From NCBI RefSeq assembly GCF_003265705.1, contig NW_020312903.1:21744864-21808863 (forward strand): a stretch of 64,000 nucleotides of DNA, in the 5' to 3' direction. Of this stretch, positions 43,505 to 55,410 are shown piece after piece (the stretch's first letter is position 1; the number at the start of each line of letters is the position of its first letter). This stretch comes from Callorhinus ursinus. Lineage: Eukaryota; Chordata; Mammalia; Carnivora; Otariidae. A program made the position numbers and the translations under genes. Below the pieces are notes generated by a model, which worked only from the letters and a program-made list of their open reading frames with translations, made no database searches and was not told the origin of the DNA.

Positions 43505-43700
43505 TTGGGGAGCCTGGGTGGCTCAGTCGTTAAGTGTCTGCCTTCGGCTCAGGTTATGATCCCAGGGTCCTGGGATTGAGTCCCACATCGGGCTCCCTGC
43601 CCCTGCTTCTCCCTCTCCCACTCCCCCTGCTTATTGTTCCCTCTCTCTCTGTCTCTCTCTCTCTCTCTGTTGAAAAATAAATTAAAAAAAAAAAAAGAAG
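43505..43700 (+). mobile_element. Can-SINE, sense, with internal deletion
   Basis: GGGGAGCCTGGGTGGCTCAG, GGGATTGAGTCCCACATCGG, GGCTCCCTGCCCCTGCTTC (bases of the 'gctcagcggggagcctg' part are missing), (CT)n, A tail. Perfect target duplication AAGAAGAAATAGT at 43492-43504 and 43701-43713. Confidence 0.95.
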
Positions 43701-43762
43701 AAGAAGAAATAGTATGGAAAGAAGATACCCTTTTAAAATTTTCTAATTTGAGTTTTGAAGAC

Positions 43763-43905
43763 AGTATGTATGTAGGTGTGTTTGTGCATTGCATTATACA
43801 TACATATACATAAGTACAAGTACATGCACACCCAAAAACATCCATACACATAGGTATATACACGTCTACATGCATGCCTATATCTAGATATATACATATG
43901 TAAGA
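43763..43905. repeat. Degenerate (ATAC)n / (ACAT)n low-complexity tract
   Basis: Purine/pyrimidine alternation with many TACATA and CACAT words. The 120-codon minus-strand ORF comes from this tract and the SINE. Confidence 0.7.
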
Positions 43906-44325
43906 TTTCATGAGATTATGTTTTTAAAAACGAGCGCATGATCATCAAGATGTGGATTAAAGGCAAATTTAATATTTTTATCTTGTTATAAATGGAAGCT
44001 TGTAAGTTTCAGTATGCTTGATTTGTATTTATTTCTTTAGTCTGAATGACTACAAATCTCAAGGGATCACAAAGGATTCTAAATATTGTCTTTATTTGAG
44101 ACACCCTCAGTGAACGGTTAGGTAGCTTAGAAATATCTCCTGAACTCGGAAGAAAGTCTTTGAGGCATTAGAAGTTTTGTTTTGTTTGTTGTTGTTTTCT
44201 CATTGGGATCCTCCAATGCAAGCTCTCACAGCTAGAACTGATTAGACCTGTTGGATGGAGTATTTCACTGGCTGGCTACAAATGCGGTGTTTCCTCTCAC
44301 TTCACCTGCCCTTCATCTCTATTCT
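43906..44325. other. Single-copy DNA
   Basis: Nothing recognised. Confidence 0.4.
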
Positions 44326-44329
44326 AACT

Positions 44330-44410
44330 GTAATAGGTGTCTGGTACTTCATTGCTCCTCAGTAAAAATTTGTTGAATAAATGAGTGAATAAATGAATGA
44401 GTGAACAAAA
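44330..44410 (+). mobile_element. L2 3' tip, sense
   Basis: ATTTGTTGAATAAATGAGTG followed by GAATAAATGAATGAGTGAAC is the terminal L2 '...aatatttgttgaatgaatga' expanded. Confidence 0.6.
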
Positions 44411-44593
44411 CCTACAAACTTGTGTACAACCAGCTGTGACTGTCAGGAAGGAAACAGAGGCAGTGTGCAAAAGTAAACTTAGAGTTGTTGGCTTTCTACA
44501 TAAGATCATCTTTGCTGAATCTTGTAGAAGTCATAATATGAAGAGAAGGAAGCAGATATAGTTTGAGGTGCATAAATAAGAATATATATTTAG

Positions 44594-44838
44594 TAGATAG
44601 ATAGATAAGATAGATAATCTAGCTGGCAATATGTACCTAACTAGCTTCCACATGCCATCCATATGGATCACTAGGATGTATTTGCCCATCTGGACTCCAA
44701 ATTTCACTCCATCTGGCATGACTTCTAACTGAACGCTTGGCTAGAAAATTCTTTGTTATCCTATAGTGTGATGGTGTAAATTGTAGCGATCTCTCTCCTC
44801 TCTTCCCTCCTCCCTCCCTTTCTCTCTCTCTTTCCTTC
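44594..44838. repeat. Short (GATA)n and CT-rich tracts
   Basis: (GATA)n-like at 44594-44618 and a CT/CCT-rich tract at 44789-44838. The sequence between them is single-copy. Confidence 0.6.
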
Positions 44839-46114
44839 GTATTCTTTGTCCAGTATGGCATTTTCCCCTCTGGGCATTTATCAGGAACTAAGAGCAAATG
44901 AACAGCCCTTTCAGTGTATTTCCTTAATTCTCCAAATTCTTATCACTCTAGCAAATTTTTGAGCTTCTTATCAAATACCCATAAATGAACAAAAGAAAAG
45001 ATGTATTGAATTGCTTGTCTTGAAGTAAAATATATCTAACAGTTATTTGTTCAAAAAGTTATATTGAGGGGCTATAAAAAATGTGTGAGCTGAATCTTCC
45101 TGACAGTATATGAAATAGTAGGCTCTAAAGTATTTTTTTGAACTTTTTATAAAACCAAGCTGATAACATACATTTCAGAAGGCTTAGGAGTAACTATTCT
45201 CAGAGGCCGAGGGGTATATTAGATGACTTCTGGGAATCTTCTCTGTAAGTCTATTAAGAACAAGTGTCTGGCTTCAGGATTTTATTTTACCCATTTTTAA
45301 GAAAGTGTAATTGAGTTATCCTTTTACTTTTTCATCTTCAGTTTCTTTCTGTAAAAATCCAAGGGGTTGAGATAGCTGGAATTAAATCTTCTAGAGTTCA
45401 TATTCTTAATTTACCTATCCTGAGAAAAGATATACCTTGAGAGATTTTGGGGGGTGGTCTGGGTGTAGTAATTGAAGTGGACATATTATTTACCCTTTAT
45501 ATGGTTGATAGACATTGCCCAGAACCTAATGACTGCTACCATAAGCACATTAAATTTTATTTCACATAGTAATACTGTACTGTATACTTTTACTTTCAAG
45601 TTAATACTTAAAATAGTCTTATTATAAATTGAACTCAATCAAACTAAGAATGAAGTTTCTTGACAAGCCAAAAAATCTTGGAAAGCTATTTGGAAAACTT
45701 AAGAAAGATGTCAAAATATACTAACCAAAAGTATGAAAATATGTCTCTACATTTCATATATTTTTTGAGACAAGAATGTTCTAACTTTACTTGATTTCAT
45801 AGAAATAGGGTGTTAACCATATTAAGTCTCTTTACGAATTTCACTTGAGAAAACATTTGTATATGAAAAAACACGTCTAACACAGTTACCTCATATGCCC
45901 CGAAATGTTTTCAGCCATATTTCCCCAAACATTTTGTATCTTTTCATGCTTTTATTCTTCTTTTCAGAAAGACTTCAACCTCCTGCTCTTCCTAGGGTCA
46001 CTTTGATATATCCCTCGAGTTGGGTGCTTTTCAGATGAACTCAATCTTCTTTACGTTAAGTCAGTCATTAAAACTCATTAAATTGCATTTCAGTTGTCTT
46101 GATAGTTAACAACT
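44839..46114. other. Repeat-poor single-copy AT-rich DNA
   Basis: No repeat or exon recognised. Confidence 0.4.
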
Positions 46115-46215
46115 TCTTACTAGTTGATATCCTTCCCACCAAATTGAAAGTTCCTTGAGGACAGAGACTGGATCTTTTAGAATTATTCCTCCATTAGAAA
46201 CAGTACCAGACTTCT
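46115..46215 (+). mobile_element. L2 3' fragment, sense
   Basis: ATTGAAAGTTCCTTGAGGACAGAGACTGG is the L2 'aatgtaagctccatgagggcagggact' block. Confidence 0.6.
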
Positions 46216-46924
46216 ACAACCACAATGGACAAGGCAAGATTCTGTATCCTTTCAATTTTTAGACATGGACACTACCTTCACTATTGCTGCCAGGCAGAGA
46301 AAGAAACTTGAGTTGTCTTTAAATAAACCCTCAGAACAATGATATACTGTCATTATCATAAATAGCCCACTTAGAAAACAAAAATTTGGGAAGGAATGTA
46401 TATTTTGACAATTTCCACAACATTTAGAGTAAAGCACTGTATTTAAAATAATTATATATTAATACTGTTTCTCCTTCCAGCTTCTTTCAACATTAATTCA
46501 TACTGCCTTCTTTCCCCTCCCCACACAAAAACTATGGAAAAGAAAAACTTGTACTCTTCTTGGCCAAAAGCTTTAGAGTTCCTTGCTAAAACAGTTTGTT
46601 GGTTGATGCAAATTCAGCAAATATATGAGATTATACCAGGAATATGTAATATTATACTAGAAATATTTGATTTATTGGCCCCTCTAAAAAATAATAAGAA
46701 ATCTAGAGAATCGTCTGGTCTATATTATATCAGAACCAATTAACAGATAAGCATAAAACACATGGAGATTTTTTACAGCATAATAATCTATTTGGAAAAA
46801 AAAATTCCTTTAAAACCTGGATTCCCAAGAACCTTCACAGTTGTTTTTGAGACATTATTTCCACTAACAGCTCTTTGAGGAGTACAACTTACATGGCCCC
46901 ACTAACCATAGGAAGAAATATGAT
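46216..46924. other. Single-copy AT-rich DNA
   Basis: ORF 46534-46743 has no recognisable domain. Confidence 0.4.
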
Positions 46925-48090
46925 CCCAACATATATTTTTGAGTGAGAAAAATCAAAATTTTTTACATAGATCACTGATTACCAACATATATAGTAATAT
47001 GGCTGATTAAATAATCATGGAAAAAGAAAACATGACTTTTCAACTTAAATTGCAGTGGTAGAGTTATAGTTATGATGACTAATACTTTTAGCAAATAGGT
47101 GACTCATACAGGAGAAAAAAAATTGTAAAAAAAATAGTCGTTTGAGTGCTCAAAAAACAAATGGATGGGAGCACATCAAAGGGAAATAGCCAGTCTGAAG
47201 GAGCTCTCTGTGGCCAAAGCTGGGACAATTTGAGCATCAAAATAAATTATAAGTATAAAATAAATATACATGGGTCCATACTGATACAATTAAATTATTG
47301 AAGAAATAATTATAGATGAGGCAAATCTTCTCCATAGAAGAATTCTACTTAATACATATAAACACTACCCTCCACCAGGAAGTAAAGCTTAATTTCACCA
47401 CTTTCTATCACTTCTTTGAGGATGTACTAGACTTAGTGGCCAACTTCCAAAGAATAGAGTATGGAAAGGAAAAAATAGTGACTTTACAGTAGAGAAACCT
47501 GGCAAATGCCATCTTGCCAAGTGATGGTTAATATTACTAGTGATATGTGGATATTGTATACTTGCATAATGATGTGATGAGGTCAGTTCATTAATATATG
47601 ATGAGAAGGACACTTTACCTCTGTGGTATTCTTCCCTAAAGCCCATGGCCTGAGTCTAATCATGAGGGAAACATCAAATAAAATTAATATAGGCATCAGA
47701 GCAGGATAGCCTAGGGGATACTTGGCCAGTACTTGATGGTCTTCTAAAGACCATCAAGATAATGAAAAAGTAGGAAAAGCTGAGAAGGTGTCACAGACCA
47801 GAGGAAACTGGGCAGACACGGAAACTAAATAAACATGGATTGGAAACTAGAACAGAAAAGAGACATTAATGGAAAGACTAGTGAAATCCAAGTGAAGTCT
47901 GGAGTTTATTTGATAATAATGTGCCAATAACAGTTATTTAGTTTTGACAAATGCACCATAGTAATGTAAGATGTTAACAGTTAGGGAGATCGGGTGAGGG
48001 ATATATGGGAACTCTTGTACTAGTTCTACAACTTTTCCATAAATTTAAAATTATTCTCAAATTAAACATTTGTTTAAAAATTATCTTCTG
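46925..48090 (+). mobile_element. L1ME-type 3' UTR, sense, about 1.15 kb
   Basis: CCATACTGATACAATTAAAT, AGACTTAGTGGCCAACTTCC, AAAGAATAGAGTATGGAAAG, TACAGTAGAGAAACCTGGC, GGCACTTTACCTCTGTGG-like text at 47610, AGTCTAATCATGAGGGAAAC, GTGTCACAGACCAGAGGAAAC, TTTGACAAATGCACCATAG and AACTTTTCCATAAATTTAAAATTATT are the known order of an L1M/L1ME 3' UTR. Old; no ORF2. Confidence 0.85.
47732..47758. repeat. Perfect 12-bp hairpin
   Basis: CTTGATGGTCTT, loop CTA, AAGACCATCAAG. It sits inside the L1ME 3' UTR. Confidence 0.9.
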
Positions 48091-49528
48091 GCTTATTTAG
48101 CAGTTTGCTGGGTAAATAACTACCTACCTGCTGAATTTACCAGAATGTGGGACCCCTATCTAAGGAACGGAGAGTGATTTTTCTGCTTCCTCCTCATTGA
48201 TATTATAAATCTGAATCATAATTGGAGAATAAAGATATAAATGAATAATTAAGTTTTGAGAGCCCATCACCATCATACTCTTTTTATAGTCTTCAGGTTC
48301 AAAGCAGGTGGTTCCTGGTTCTTAATTATGTATAAGTATGCCATCTTAGATACATTCACAAAGACACCGCTTTTGGCTCGTTCTCTTCTCTGTTCTCCTG
48401 AAGTCTCCACCTTTGAACCATGTGTAAATGGAGCATTTATTTTTACCTCTAAAAAGTGTAAAGTCATCTGAATATGATCTTTTATCCAGACTGAATACTT
48501 TGTGTTAAAAGACATAAAAAAATGGACATGATTTGCAATGTAGTCTAGACCTTTGCATTTAATGTTTTTGGATATTGAGTTAAAAATCTTCATGTAGCTA
48601 AAATATTTTTTGATTTCTTCTTTCTATATATGAGAGATAAAGTTTTGATTTTTAAACAAGTGTATTGGACTTCTTTAGCCATTAATTATGAAACTTACTG
48701 AATTTTTGAGTTAAAATGGGGTAGGGAGAATAATGATTATGTCCATATTGTGATGTTCTTTGAGAGTTCAGAAAAGTAGAAATATTTAATGCATTTTATT
48801 TGATAATATTCCTAGTATTGTATAGCTTTACTGAATTGTATGCTTTGAGCCTCAGTGTTCTAGCCAGCTATAATATGCTTTGATCTATAAATGTAAAAAG
48901 AACTCTTCACTGTAAAAGAAAAGGATTTGTACAAAAGTCTAAAATCTTGTTGAAAAGACTGGGAGTAACAAAGAGATTTGGAAACATACAGAAATAAGAG
49001 TGTAGAACAAGAATTTGTTACTAAATACGGCTTTAAACGGCATATGAAACATGCTTCAGGTTAGTCAGAAGAGGTCCTCTGAATTACACTGTGCACGCTT
49101 CCCTGAAATGAAACTGTATGTTATTGGTTAACCAGGATATTTAGCATAATCACTCTGCTAGACTGTGGTAGAGGGAGGTGATTATCACTGAGAACAGATG
49201 GGCAGGTCCACAGCACTGCCAGATTCTTCACAAGCTCCATTTATTGTTGGTTCTTGCTTTTTCCCTTCTGTGTTTTAATTTTTTTAAAAAAACATTATAT
49301 GTTTTAAAGAACTAGCTGCACAAAAGGTCGGTGGCTGATAATCTTTCAGCTTAGATTTCAAACGCAGGAGAAAGATTCAAAATGCTATCACTGTGTATCT
49401 ATGAAGGATGGGGCAGATTTCATTTTACCCTCTAGCCTCCCTCAATGATGCACGGATTTATCTGTACGCTAAGCTCTCTGCTCCGCATCTGTAGCTCCTT
49501 GTGGATTATACTGTCTCTGTGATCAGAA
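48091..49528. other. Repeat-poor DNA upstream of a candidate exon
   Basis: No SINE, L1, L2 or MIR recognised. The 500 bp before the candidate exon have pyrimidine tracts ending in AG (CTCTCTGCTCCGCATCTGTAG at 49474-49494; TGTCTCTGTGATCAG ending at 49526) that could act as splice acceptors or lie in a 5' UTR. TATATG at 49296 is only a weak TATA candidate. Confidence 0.4.
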
Positions 49529-49609
49529 ATGATTTTCTCGGATATGAACACCGTTTCTGGCTCCCCTAAAGTGCATCCTCCTAATGGGACCCGGTTTTAC
49601 ACTTTTCAA
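49529..49609 (+). CDS. Candidate first coding exon (27 codons) of an unidentified gene
   Basis: An ATG at 49529 (context GAAATGA, purine at -3) opens a 27-codon frame that ends exactly at CAA|GTAAGTG, a near-perfect splice donor in phase 0 (GT at 49610). An in-frame TGA lies only three codons upstream (49520-49522), so the ATG is the natural start. Read-through past the donor stops at once (TAA). The peptide begins MIFSDMN and ends PKVHPPNGTRFYTFQ. It has no signal peptide or domain, as expected for an alternative N-terminus. It lies in the most repeat-poor part of the window and has mixed codon content unlike the AT-rich neighbourhood. The gene is not identified; it may be an alternative promoter exon of a large gene whose other exons lie outside, or chance. 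Confidence 0.4.
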
Positions 49610-52350
49610 GTAAGTGTGTTTTAAATGGCTTCGCTACTTAGGAAGTTAATGTATAGTCAAACTTTTAATAAAGGCAAATATAAGCAAAGGAAAACTGCAA
49701 AGTGTGAAAGTGTTAAAGAGGATGTAAGAAATGGATTATGTGCATGTCAGCTTAATCTATATTTTTAAAATATGGAAATAGGATGGCATTAGGATTCTGT
49801 GTGAATTCAAGCAAAATAATAATGAACACTTAATTTTCACAGGGAATTTAAAATTTGCTACTGTATCATCCTTGAGGGTTTATGAGATGTGTGTCCTGAT
49901 ACTGTTATTTATGGCTATCATATGGTGAACATTACAGAGTTACTTCTCTTATATATCACAGAGAGAATAGAACTAAGGGACATATAATGGGACTTTAAAA
50001 ACTGTCTCCTCTGGGCTTAGAAAAACCTTTTATATTTCATATACATAGCTTAACCAAATTTCTATTATTTCATTTTGTTACACGTGCAATAAACAAGTAA
50101 TCACTAATATAAGAGGCTTAAATACCACGTTTAGTATGCTTTACAATTTGAGATAAAGTAGAAACTCATGAAGATGGAAGATTTTCTGTGTTACCAGAAA
50201 GTCAAAATGATTTATAACATAAATATAAATGTGAGTTACAAAGCTGTTACCTACTAAATGTATTTCAGTTGCCTGTGAATAAATCAGTCATCAATCTAAA
50301 AAATGGTTAAGTCTAAACTAAATCAGATTCTTCCTCATTTTATCCTCAAACTGCATCTTTTAGTACTAAGGTTGACTTTGTAATTCAGTCATATCATCAT
50401 TACATGAAAAGGGAAAATGAACCTCTTCTCTCTGTGTATTTTACTGTATGTGAAAATAAACAGCCCAGCATTTAATTATTATAGCTATATAGTTATAATG
50501 TTCTGAAAAATATATATATATAAAGACCTAGAGAATTAATACAGTAGAGGTAGTCAGAATTCTTTTAAAAGAGGGCTCTGAATAAATGCATATCTGATTT
50601 ATTAACGTCTTTTGCCTTTGCAAACTATAAGCAGCAAATATAATTACTCCATCTCTCTCCCCTTTTTATACTTCTATTTTTAATCCTGGTGCCTCTCCTG
50701 CTTTACACTGATGTCCACTGATAGTGCAAGTCTGTGCTGTTACAGAATATATTCACTTCCCAGTGGCGATCTGCTTATTGTGGCAGTGACTCAAAATGCA
50801 AGTGCCCTGGGGCTGTTCTACAGAATTTTTTTTTTTTCTCCTCTGTACACTGAGATATAAACACTCTTTACAATATCCTGTGGTCTGGCTCTTTGGGACA
50901 GCTTTTGACATTAGGTATTCTAGTTCAGTCTCTTAAAGTTTAAGGGTCAGTAAATTCCATATGCTCAGTCATGACACAGGCTTTTTACAATTCCTTCAGT
51001 AAAGATCTTCCTGACACCTTTCTTGGCAGGTGATTTTCTTTGAAAATACACTGGAATGATTTTTAAACACTCACTTTTTTTGTTGTTGATGTTATAACGA
51101 TTCGTTTAAGAACTCTAGGAATTTAGATAAATAGAAATGTTTGTTGACAAATATGAACTCTGTTCCACATTTTTAATTCATAAGGTGATATTTGATCCTG
51201 ACATTTATGATAATAGGCAGTGAGTGTTTAACTTTTTGTTGCTATTGTTTGCTTCTGTTTGTGGTAGAAGAGAAGGAAGAAAAAAAGATAGTTTTTAAAG
51301 CATGGAAGGTAAAGATTTATAAAAGTTGACTCTTGGCTTTTATTTTCAAAGGGCCGAATTGAACATGATTATTTTTTCTTCTTTATAAGCCTTAACCTAT
51401 TTTAAGGCAATATATTTTCTTTGGTTGAAATACTGTTATAAGAAATGAGATGCTGTAGAAGTAACAGACCATTTCTCAAAAAAAATGTGTCTTTGAAAAT
51501 GATCAGTTAAATTTTCAAAAGCGGTTCTCATTATGGAATGACATAAATGCATTTCGGAGATGATTCTGCATCAAGGAGTTGAGATTTTAATGCTTACTTT
51601 CTTAAAATTATTTTAGCACGAAAGTTAACATATGCAAAAGCATTTAAGATAGCTTAGCATGAATAATATTGAGTTTCAGTTCCATTTTCTCATTAAATGT
51701 TCAAACTGTCCTGTCATTTTTGCTGAAATTGTACATTACCAAATTTTAAGAATAAGATTTAAAATGTATTTGACCTGGACAGTTCAAAGGTAACAAGGCA
51801 ACAAATAAGCTGAAGGCTATTTTAATTACAAGATTTTCTTTTTCACTGCAGTTTAATTTAGTCAAATATATTTGTACTTGTACATACACATGCAAATATG
51901 GTTTTTGTATAGACTATCTAACACTTAAGTTAATTTCCTTATATGTGAGATCTCATTTCTATCTTCGTATGCATATACGTGTATCTGCTTTTTTTTTTTT
52001 TTTTTTTATTCAGAGGTGCCTGGATCCTGGATGATGCCAAAACTCAATCTGCACTATATGTTTAGTGAATTATTTATCACCAGAAATCAAGTTCTAGAAT
52101 GTAGTTGCCTAGACAAAAATTGAGATTAAATGCTACTATAGGAGAAAAAATTGATTATCATGTTTGTATGCATCAGAACGGCCAATTTATGGCACTCAAA
52201 TGTGTATAAATGGGAAATATTCTTCAAAACAAATTAAATGGATATACATATGCTCTACATATGAATGCAGTAAATTCCTCTTAATTTTATGTCCATAAAA
52301 ATGATGCCCCAACATGATTTAACTTGTATTTTTGCAAGTAAAGCCATCTA
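49610..52350. other. Repeat-poor DNA downstream of the candidate exon
   Basis: Almost no recognisable transposon for 2.7 kb; only short T runs (50827-50839, 51990-52009) and a short TA run near 50509. A TGACTCA (AP-1-like) motif lies at 50787-50793 in a slightly GC-richer segment (50690-50830). It could be intron with conserved non-coding elements. Confidence 0.4.
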
Positions 52351-52924
52351 TGTACTTTGTTAAATCTCTCGATTGGCTAATCATGGCTTAATGGGTGAAC
52401 CTCCCAGAGGTATTGGTGTCCAGCACACTACCCCTCATTTCCCAGAGATTAACTGTCTTCACCTAGTGGTTTCCAAACTGTATCTGCACAGCCCTAAGGT
52501 TTCATGAGAGTTTGTCAATAGTTGCTAGAGACAGTAGGGAAGAAGAATGCATCCTGAGGTTCTTAATGTTTCTTGATTCTATATTAACCAGTTTTAGTCA
52601 TTGGAGGTCTATGCAAGTTTTATGAACAATAGTAACAAATGGCATGGTATTATCAAAAACAGAACAAAATAAAGGTTGCAAACTACTTCCTCCAACCAAA
52701 GGAATTTACTTCTGATGGGAGCAACTTTATCTGTTGAGTCCACAGAGGAGTTATTTCTGTTTAGAATACATTTCTTTGCCATTTAATCCTAGCATTAATA
52801 ACATTAACTGCCAGGACTGTATGAGTGGCTGACTCTGTTGCTCCTGGGACCCACAGAAAACAAAATATGGCAACATAATAATCACGATTTTTATGTTTAA
52901 AATACTTCAGGTATCCCCTGTCCT
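52351..52924. other. Possibly old hAT-type remnant plus single-copy DNA
   Basis: CACCTAGTGGTTTCCAAACTG is reminiscent of MER-type hAT ends ('tagtggttctcaaactt'). Otherwise not recognised. Confidence 0.3.
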
Positions 52925-53149
52925 TAAAGGATGAAGTCCATCCCTCCCGCTTGGCATAAAAAGCTCTTCATGGTCTGGAGTGCATGTGACATACTGCTTT
53001 ACTTGCTTTGTTTTCCCAGAATGTTGTCTGTATGCTTCTGCTGTCTTTGTCTCTTCACTCAACCTGTCCATTGGTCAATTTTTTTATTTTACTTGAACAC
53101 TCCTCTCAAATGCCATCTCCTCTGTGATCCTTTACTCATTCACCACATT
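52925..53149 (+). mobile_element. L2 3' third, sense (left piece)
   Basis: CCTTAAAGGATGAAGTCCATCC, CTCTTCATGGTCTGGAG, CCAGAATGTTGTCTGTATGC, CTGTCCATTGGTC, CTCAAATGCCATCTCCTC and GTGATCCTTTACTC are L2 3' blocks. Split by the following SINE. Confidence 0.6.
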
Positions 53150-53164
53150 TCTGAAGGCTGTATT

Positions 53165-53347
53165 TTTTTTTTAAAGATTTTTATTTATTTGAGAGAGAGA
53201 GAGAGCACCTGAGAGGGAGTTGGGTCAGAGGGAGAAGCAGACTCCCTGCTGAGCAGGGAGCCCGATGTGGGACTCGATCCCGGGGACTCCAGGATCATGA
53301 CCAGAGCCGAAGGCAGTCGCTTAACCAACTGAGCCACCCAGGCGCCC
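53165..53347 (-). mobile_element. Can-SINE, antisense, nested in L2
   Basis: AAAGATTTTTATTTATTTGAG, GGGAGAAGCAGACTCCCTGC, GGGACTCGATCCCGGGG, GAGCCGAAGGCAGTCGC, GAGCCACCCAGGCGCCC. Perfect 15-bp target duplication TCTGAAGGCTGTATT at 53150-53164 and 53348-53362. Confidence 0.95.
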
Positions 53348-53362
53348 TCTGAAGGCTGTATT

Positions 53363-53500
53363 AAGTGCCTTCCCTTTGCTCCTTTACCTGTCCATACCAT
53401 TGCTGAAGCACTTACCATGCTTCGTTTTAATCCCCAAGAACACTTTATCAATCTGTGTCCCTAGCACATCATGGATACTGCCAACATCTCTGTTTAATAA
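53363..53500 (+). mobile_element. L2 3' third, sense (right piece)
   Basis: TGCTGAAGCACTTACCATGC and TCTGTGTCCCTAGCACATCATGG resume the L2 ('atagcacttatcac', 'tgtatccccagcgcctag'). Confidence 0.6.
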
Positions 53501-54037
53501 GCTGAGGGAATATATTAGGTAAATGATTAAAATATGAAAATTTAAAACAATCAGCAACAAATTCTTTTTTTTAAAACTAGGCAGTTGGTGAGGCATAACT
53601 ACATATTATTAAAGAAAATATCTAAAGATATATAAAGGCCAATTTAATACTAAGCTTTTGTGTACTACTGTTGGATTCTTCAAAATCGATAATGGGTGTA
53701 CATGAGTCATCAAGGAAAACTTTAATTTTATTATTTTTAAAATATGTTTTTATGGCAGCTAGACAAAATCTCTTTGAGATTTTTTTCTTTGTATCTCTTT
53801 TGCATTCCTTATTACTTAGAGTTTTTCATATTTTATCAAGAGAGATTTAAAATTTGAGTAGTATCTGTATTTCCCATTCAGCAGATAGGATTAGCACCTG
53901 AAATATATAGAACACTAAAGGGCAAGCTGAAAATTTCAATTGCATGAAGAATTTCACTCAATTCTTTTAGTGTGGGACACCATATCTTTGTTATCAAATG
54001 AAGTTGAGGTAGTTCTGGCTTTTTAGCAAAGAACCAG
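53501..54037. other. Single-copy AT-rich DNA
   Basis: Nothing recognised. Confidence 0.4.
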
Positions 54038-54073
54038 ATCTTTAAAATATTCTATATCTTTAAAATATTCTAT
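54038..54073. repeat. Perfect 18-bp tandem duplication
   Basis: ATCTTTAAAATATTCTAT twice in a row with no mismatch. Confidence 0.95.
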
Positions 54074-55264
54074 CTACCTAGGAGTCCACTGTTATTTTTC
54101 TATTATTTAGAGCACATTATAACTTCTTACTATTGATAATTTTGAAATGCATTTGAAAGCATCTAGCAGAATTCTTGGCACATGTTATATGTTTAAGAAA
54201 TAAAAAAGAAATAAAGGCAAATTAGCACTATAGAGAAAAGAAAGACAGACCCTGTGGCTCCATTGTAATGCAGGCAGAAGTCCCCAGCTAAATGAGAGAA
54301 TTGAGCATTTTCTCTGTCATCCAGTTGTATGTAGTCATGATTATGAGTGGTACACAAGAGGTGGTCCAAGCAGGTGGACGAGCCCATTCAAAGGACTGGT
54401 GTGTGGGAAAGGCAGAGTTTAGTATAACTGGAACATAAACTGAAGATAAGAAATGGTTAAAAGTGACATGTGCAAACTCCAGAATTAAAGATAAATTTGA
54501 ATGTCATCTTCAAGGATCTTGGACTTGGTATTTAGAGATTTTCAGCGAGAATTTACAGGCTTGGATATGCTGTGTAGTTAGAATATTGGATTGTGCCTTG
54601 GCTTGGTGATAGGACTAAAGCAGAGAGAACAACTCAGTAGCTTTCAAAAAAGTTCAGATTAATTGTTATGATTTCCCTGTATTACAGATGAAAACAAACC
54701 AAAAAACTGGTACTCAGACTAACAAACTGGTGCTCACAAAAGGTTTTCAAATGGTGGTTAATAATGCAGAGAGTAAATAATGACGCTTCTGTCTGAATTC
54801 AAGATTATGGAACCCAAAAGTCCATGCTCTTTCTCCTATGTTCTGCTGCCTATAGTGTTGATGATTAAATATATTAGAAAAGTATTCCAAGCTACATAAT
54901 TTCCAACTCAATGATCTATTGATTTATAAACATATAGGAATGTGCTCCACCACTTCAGAACATTGTACTACTGCCTCATTGGGTTTTTTAACTTAAGGCT
55001 TTCATTTGGTTACACCTCCTCATTTTATCTTTACTGACACAACATCCTCATTTTTATAGTAACCAAATTGTCAATAAACTTATATCTTGGAATTGCACTG
55101 AAAGACAAAAAGAGAAATCGAGGGGAAAGCTCTCCTAAATATATATATACTTGCGTTAGTTTAAGAACATCAGTGAGACCAACCAAGGGAATCAGTGAAT
55201 AGCCCTTGGAGCTTCATGTAGGAAATCAAACTCTTCCACCTGCAGAGGTTCTGCTTAATGGAAA
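54074..55264. other. Single-copy AT-rich DNA
   Basis: Includes an imperfect repeat AAACTGGTACTCA / AAACTGGTGCTCA (about 54704 and 54725). Nothing else recognised. Confidence 0.4.
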
Positions 55265-55410
55265 GCTGGTGGACTTTATGTTCTGTAAGCACAGGCACTG
55301 TGTCCTTCTTTTCACTGTTAAATCACTAGCACCAAGCAGAGTGCCTGACATACAGCCATGATTAGCAAATAGATATTGAATTGATTTGCAAATTGAAAGG
55401 AAGAATGTCT
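55265..55410 (+). mobile_element. L2 3' end, sense
   Basis: TGTAAGCACAGGCACTGTGTCC, CACTGTTAAATCACTAGCACC and CAGAGTGCCTGACATACAGC are the L2 end blocks. Confidence 0.65.
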
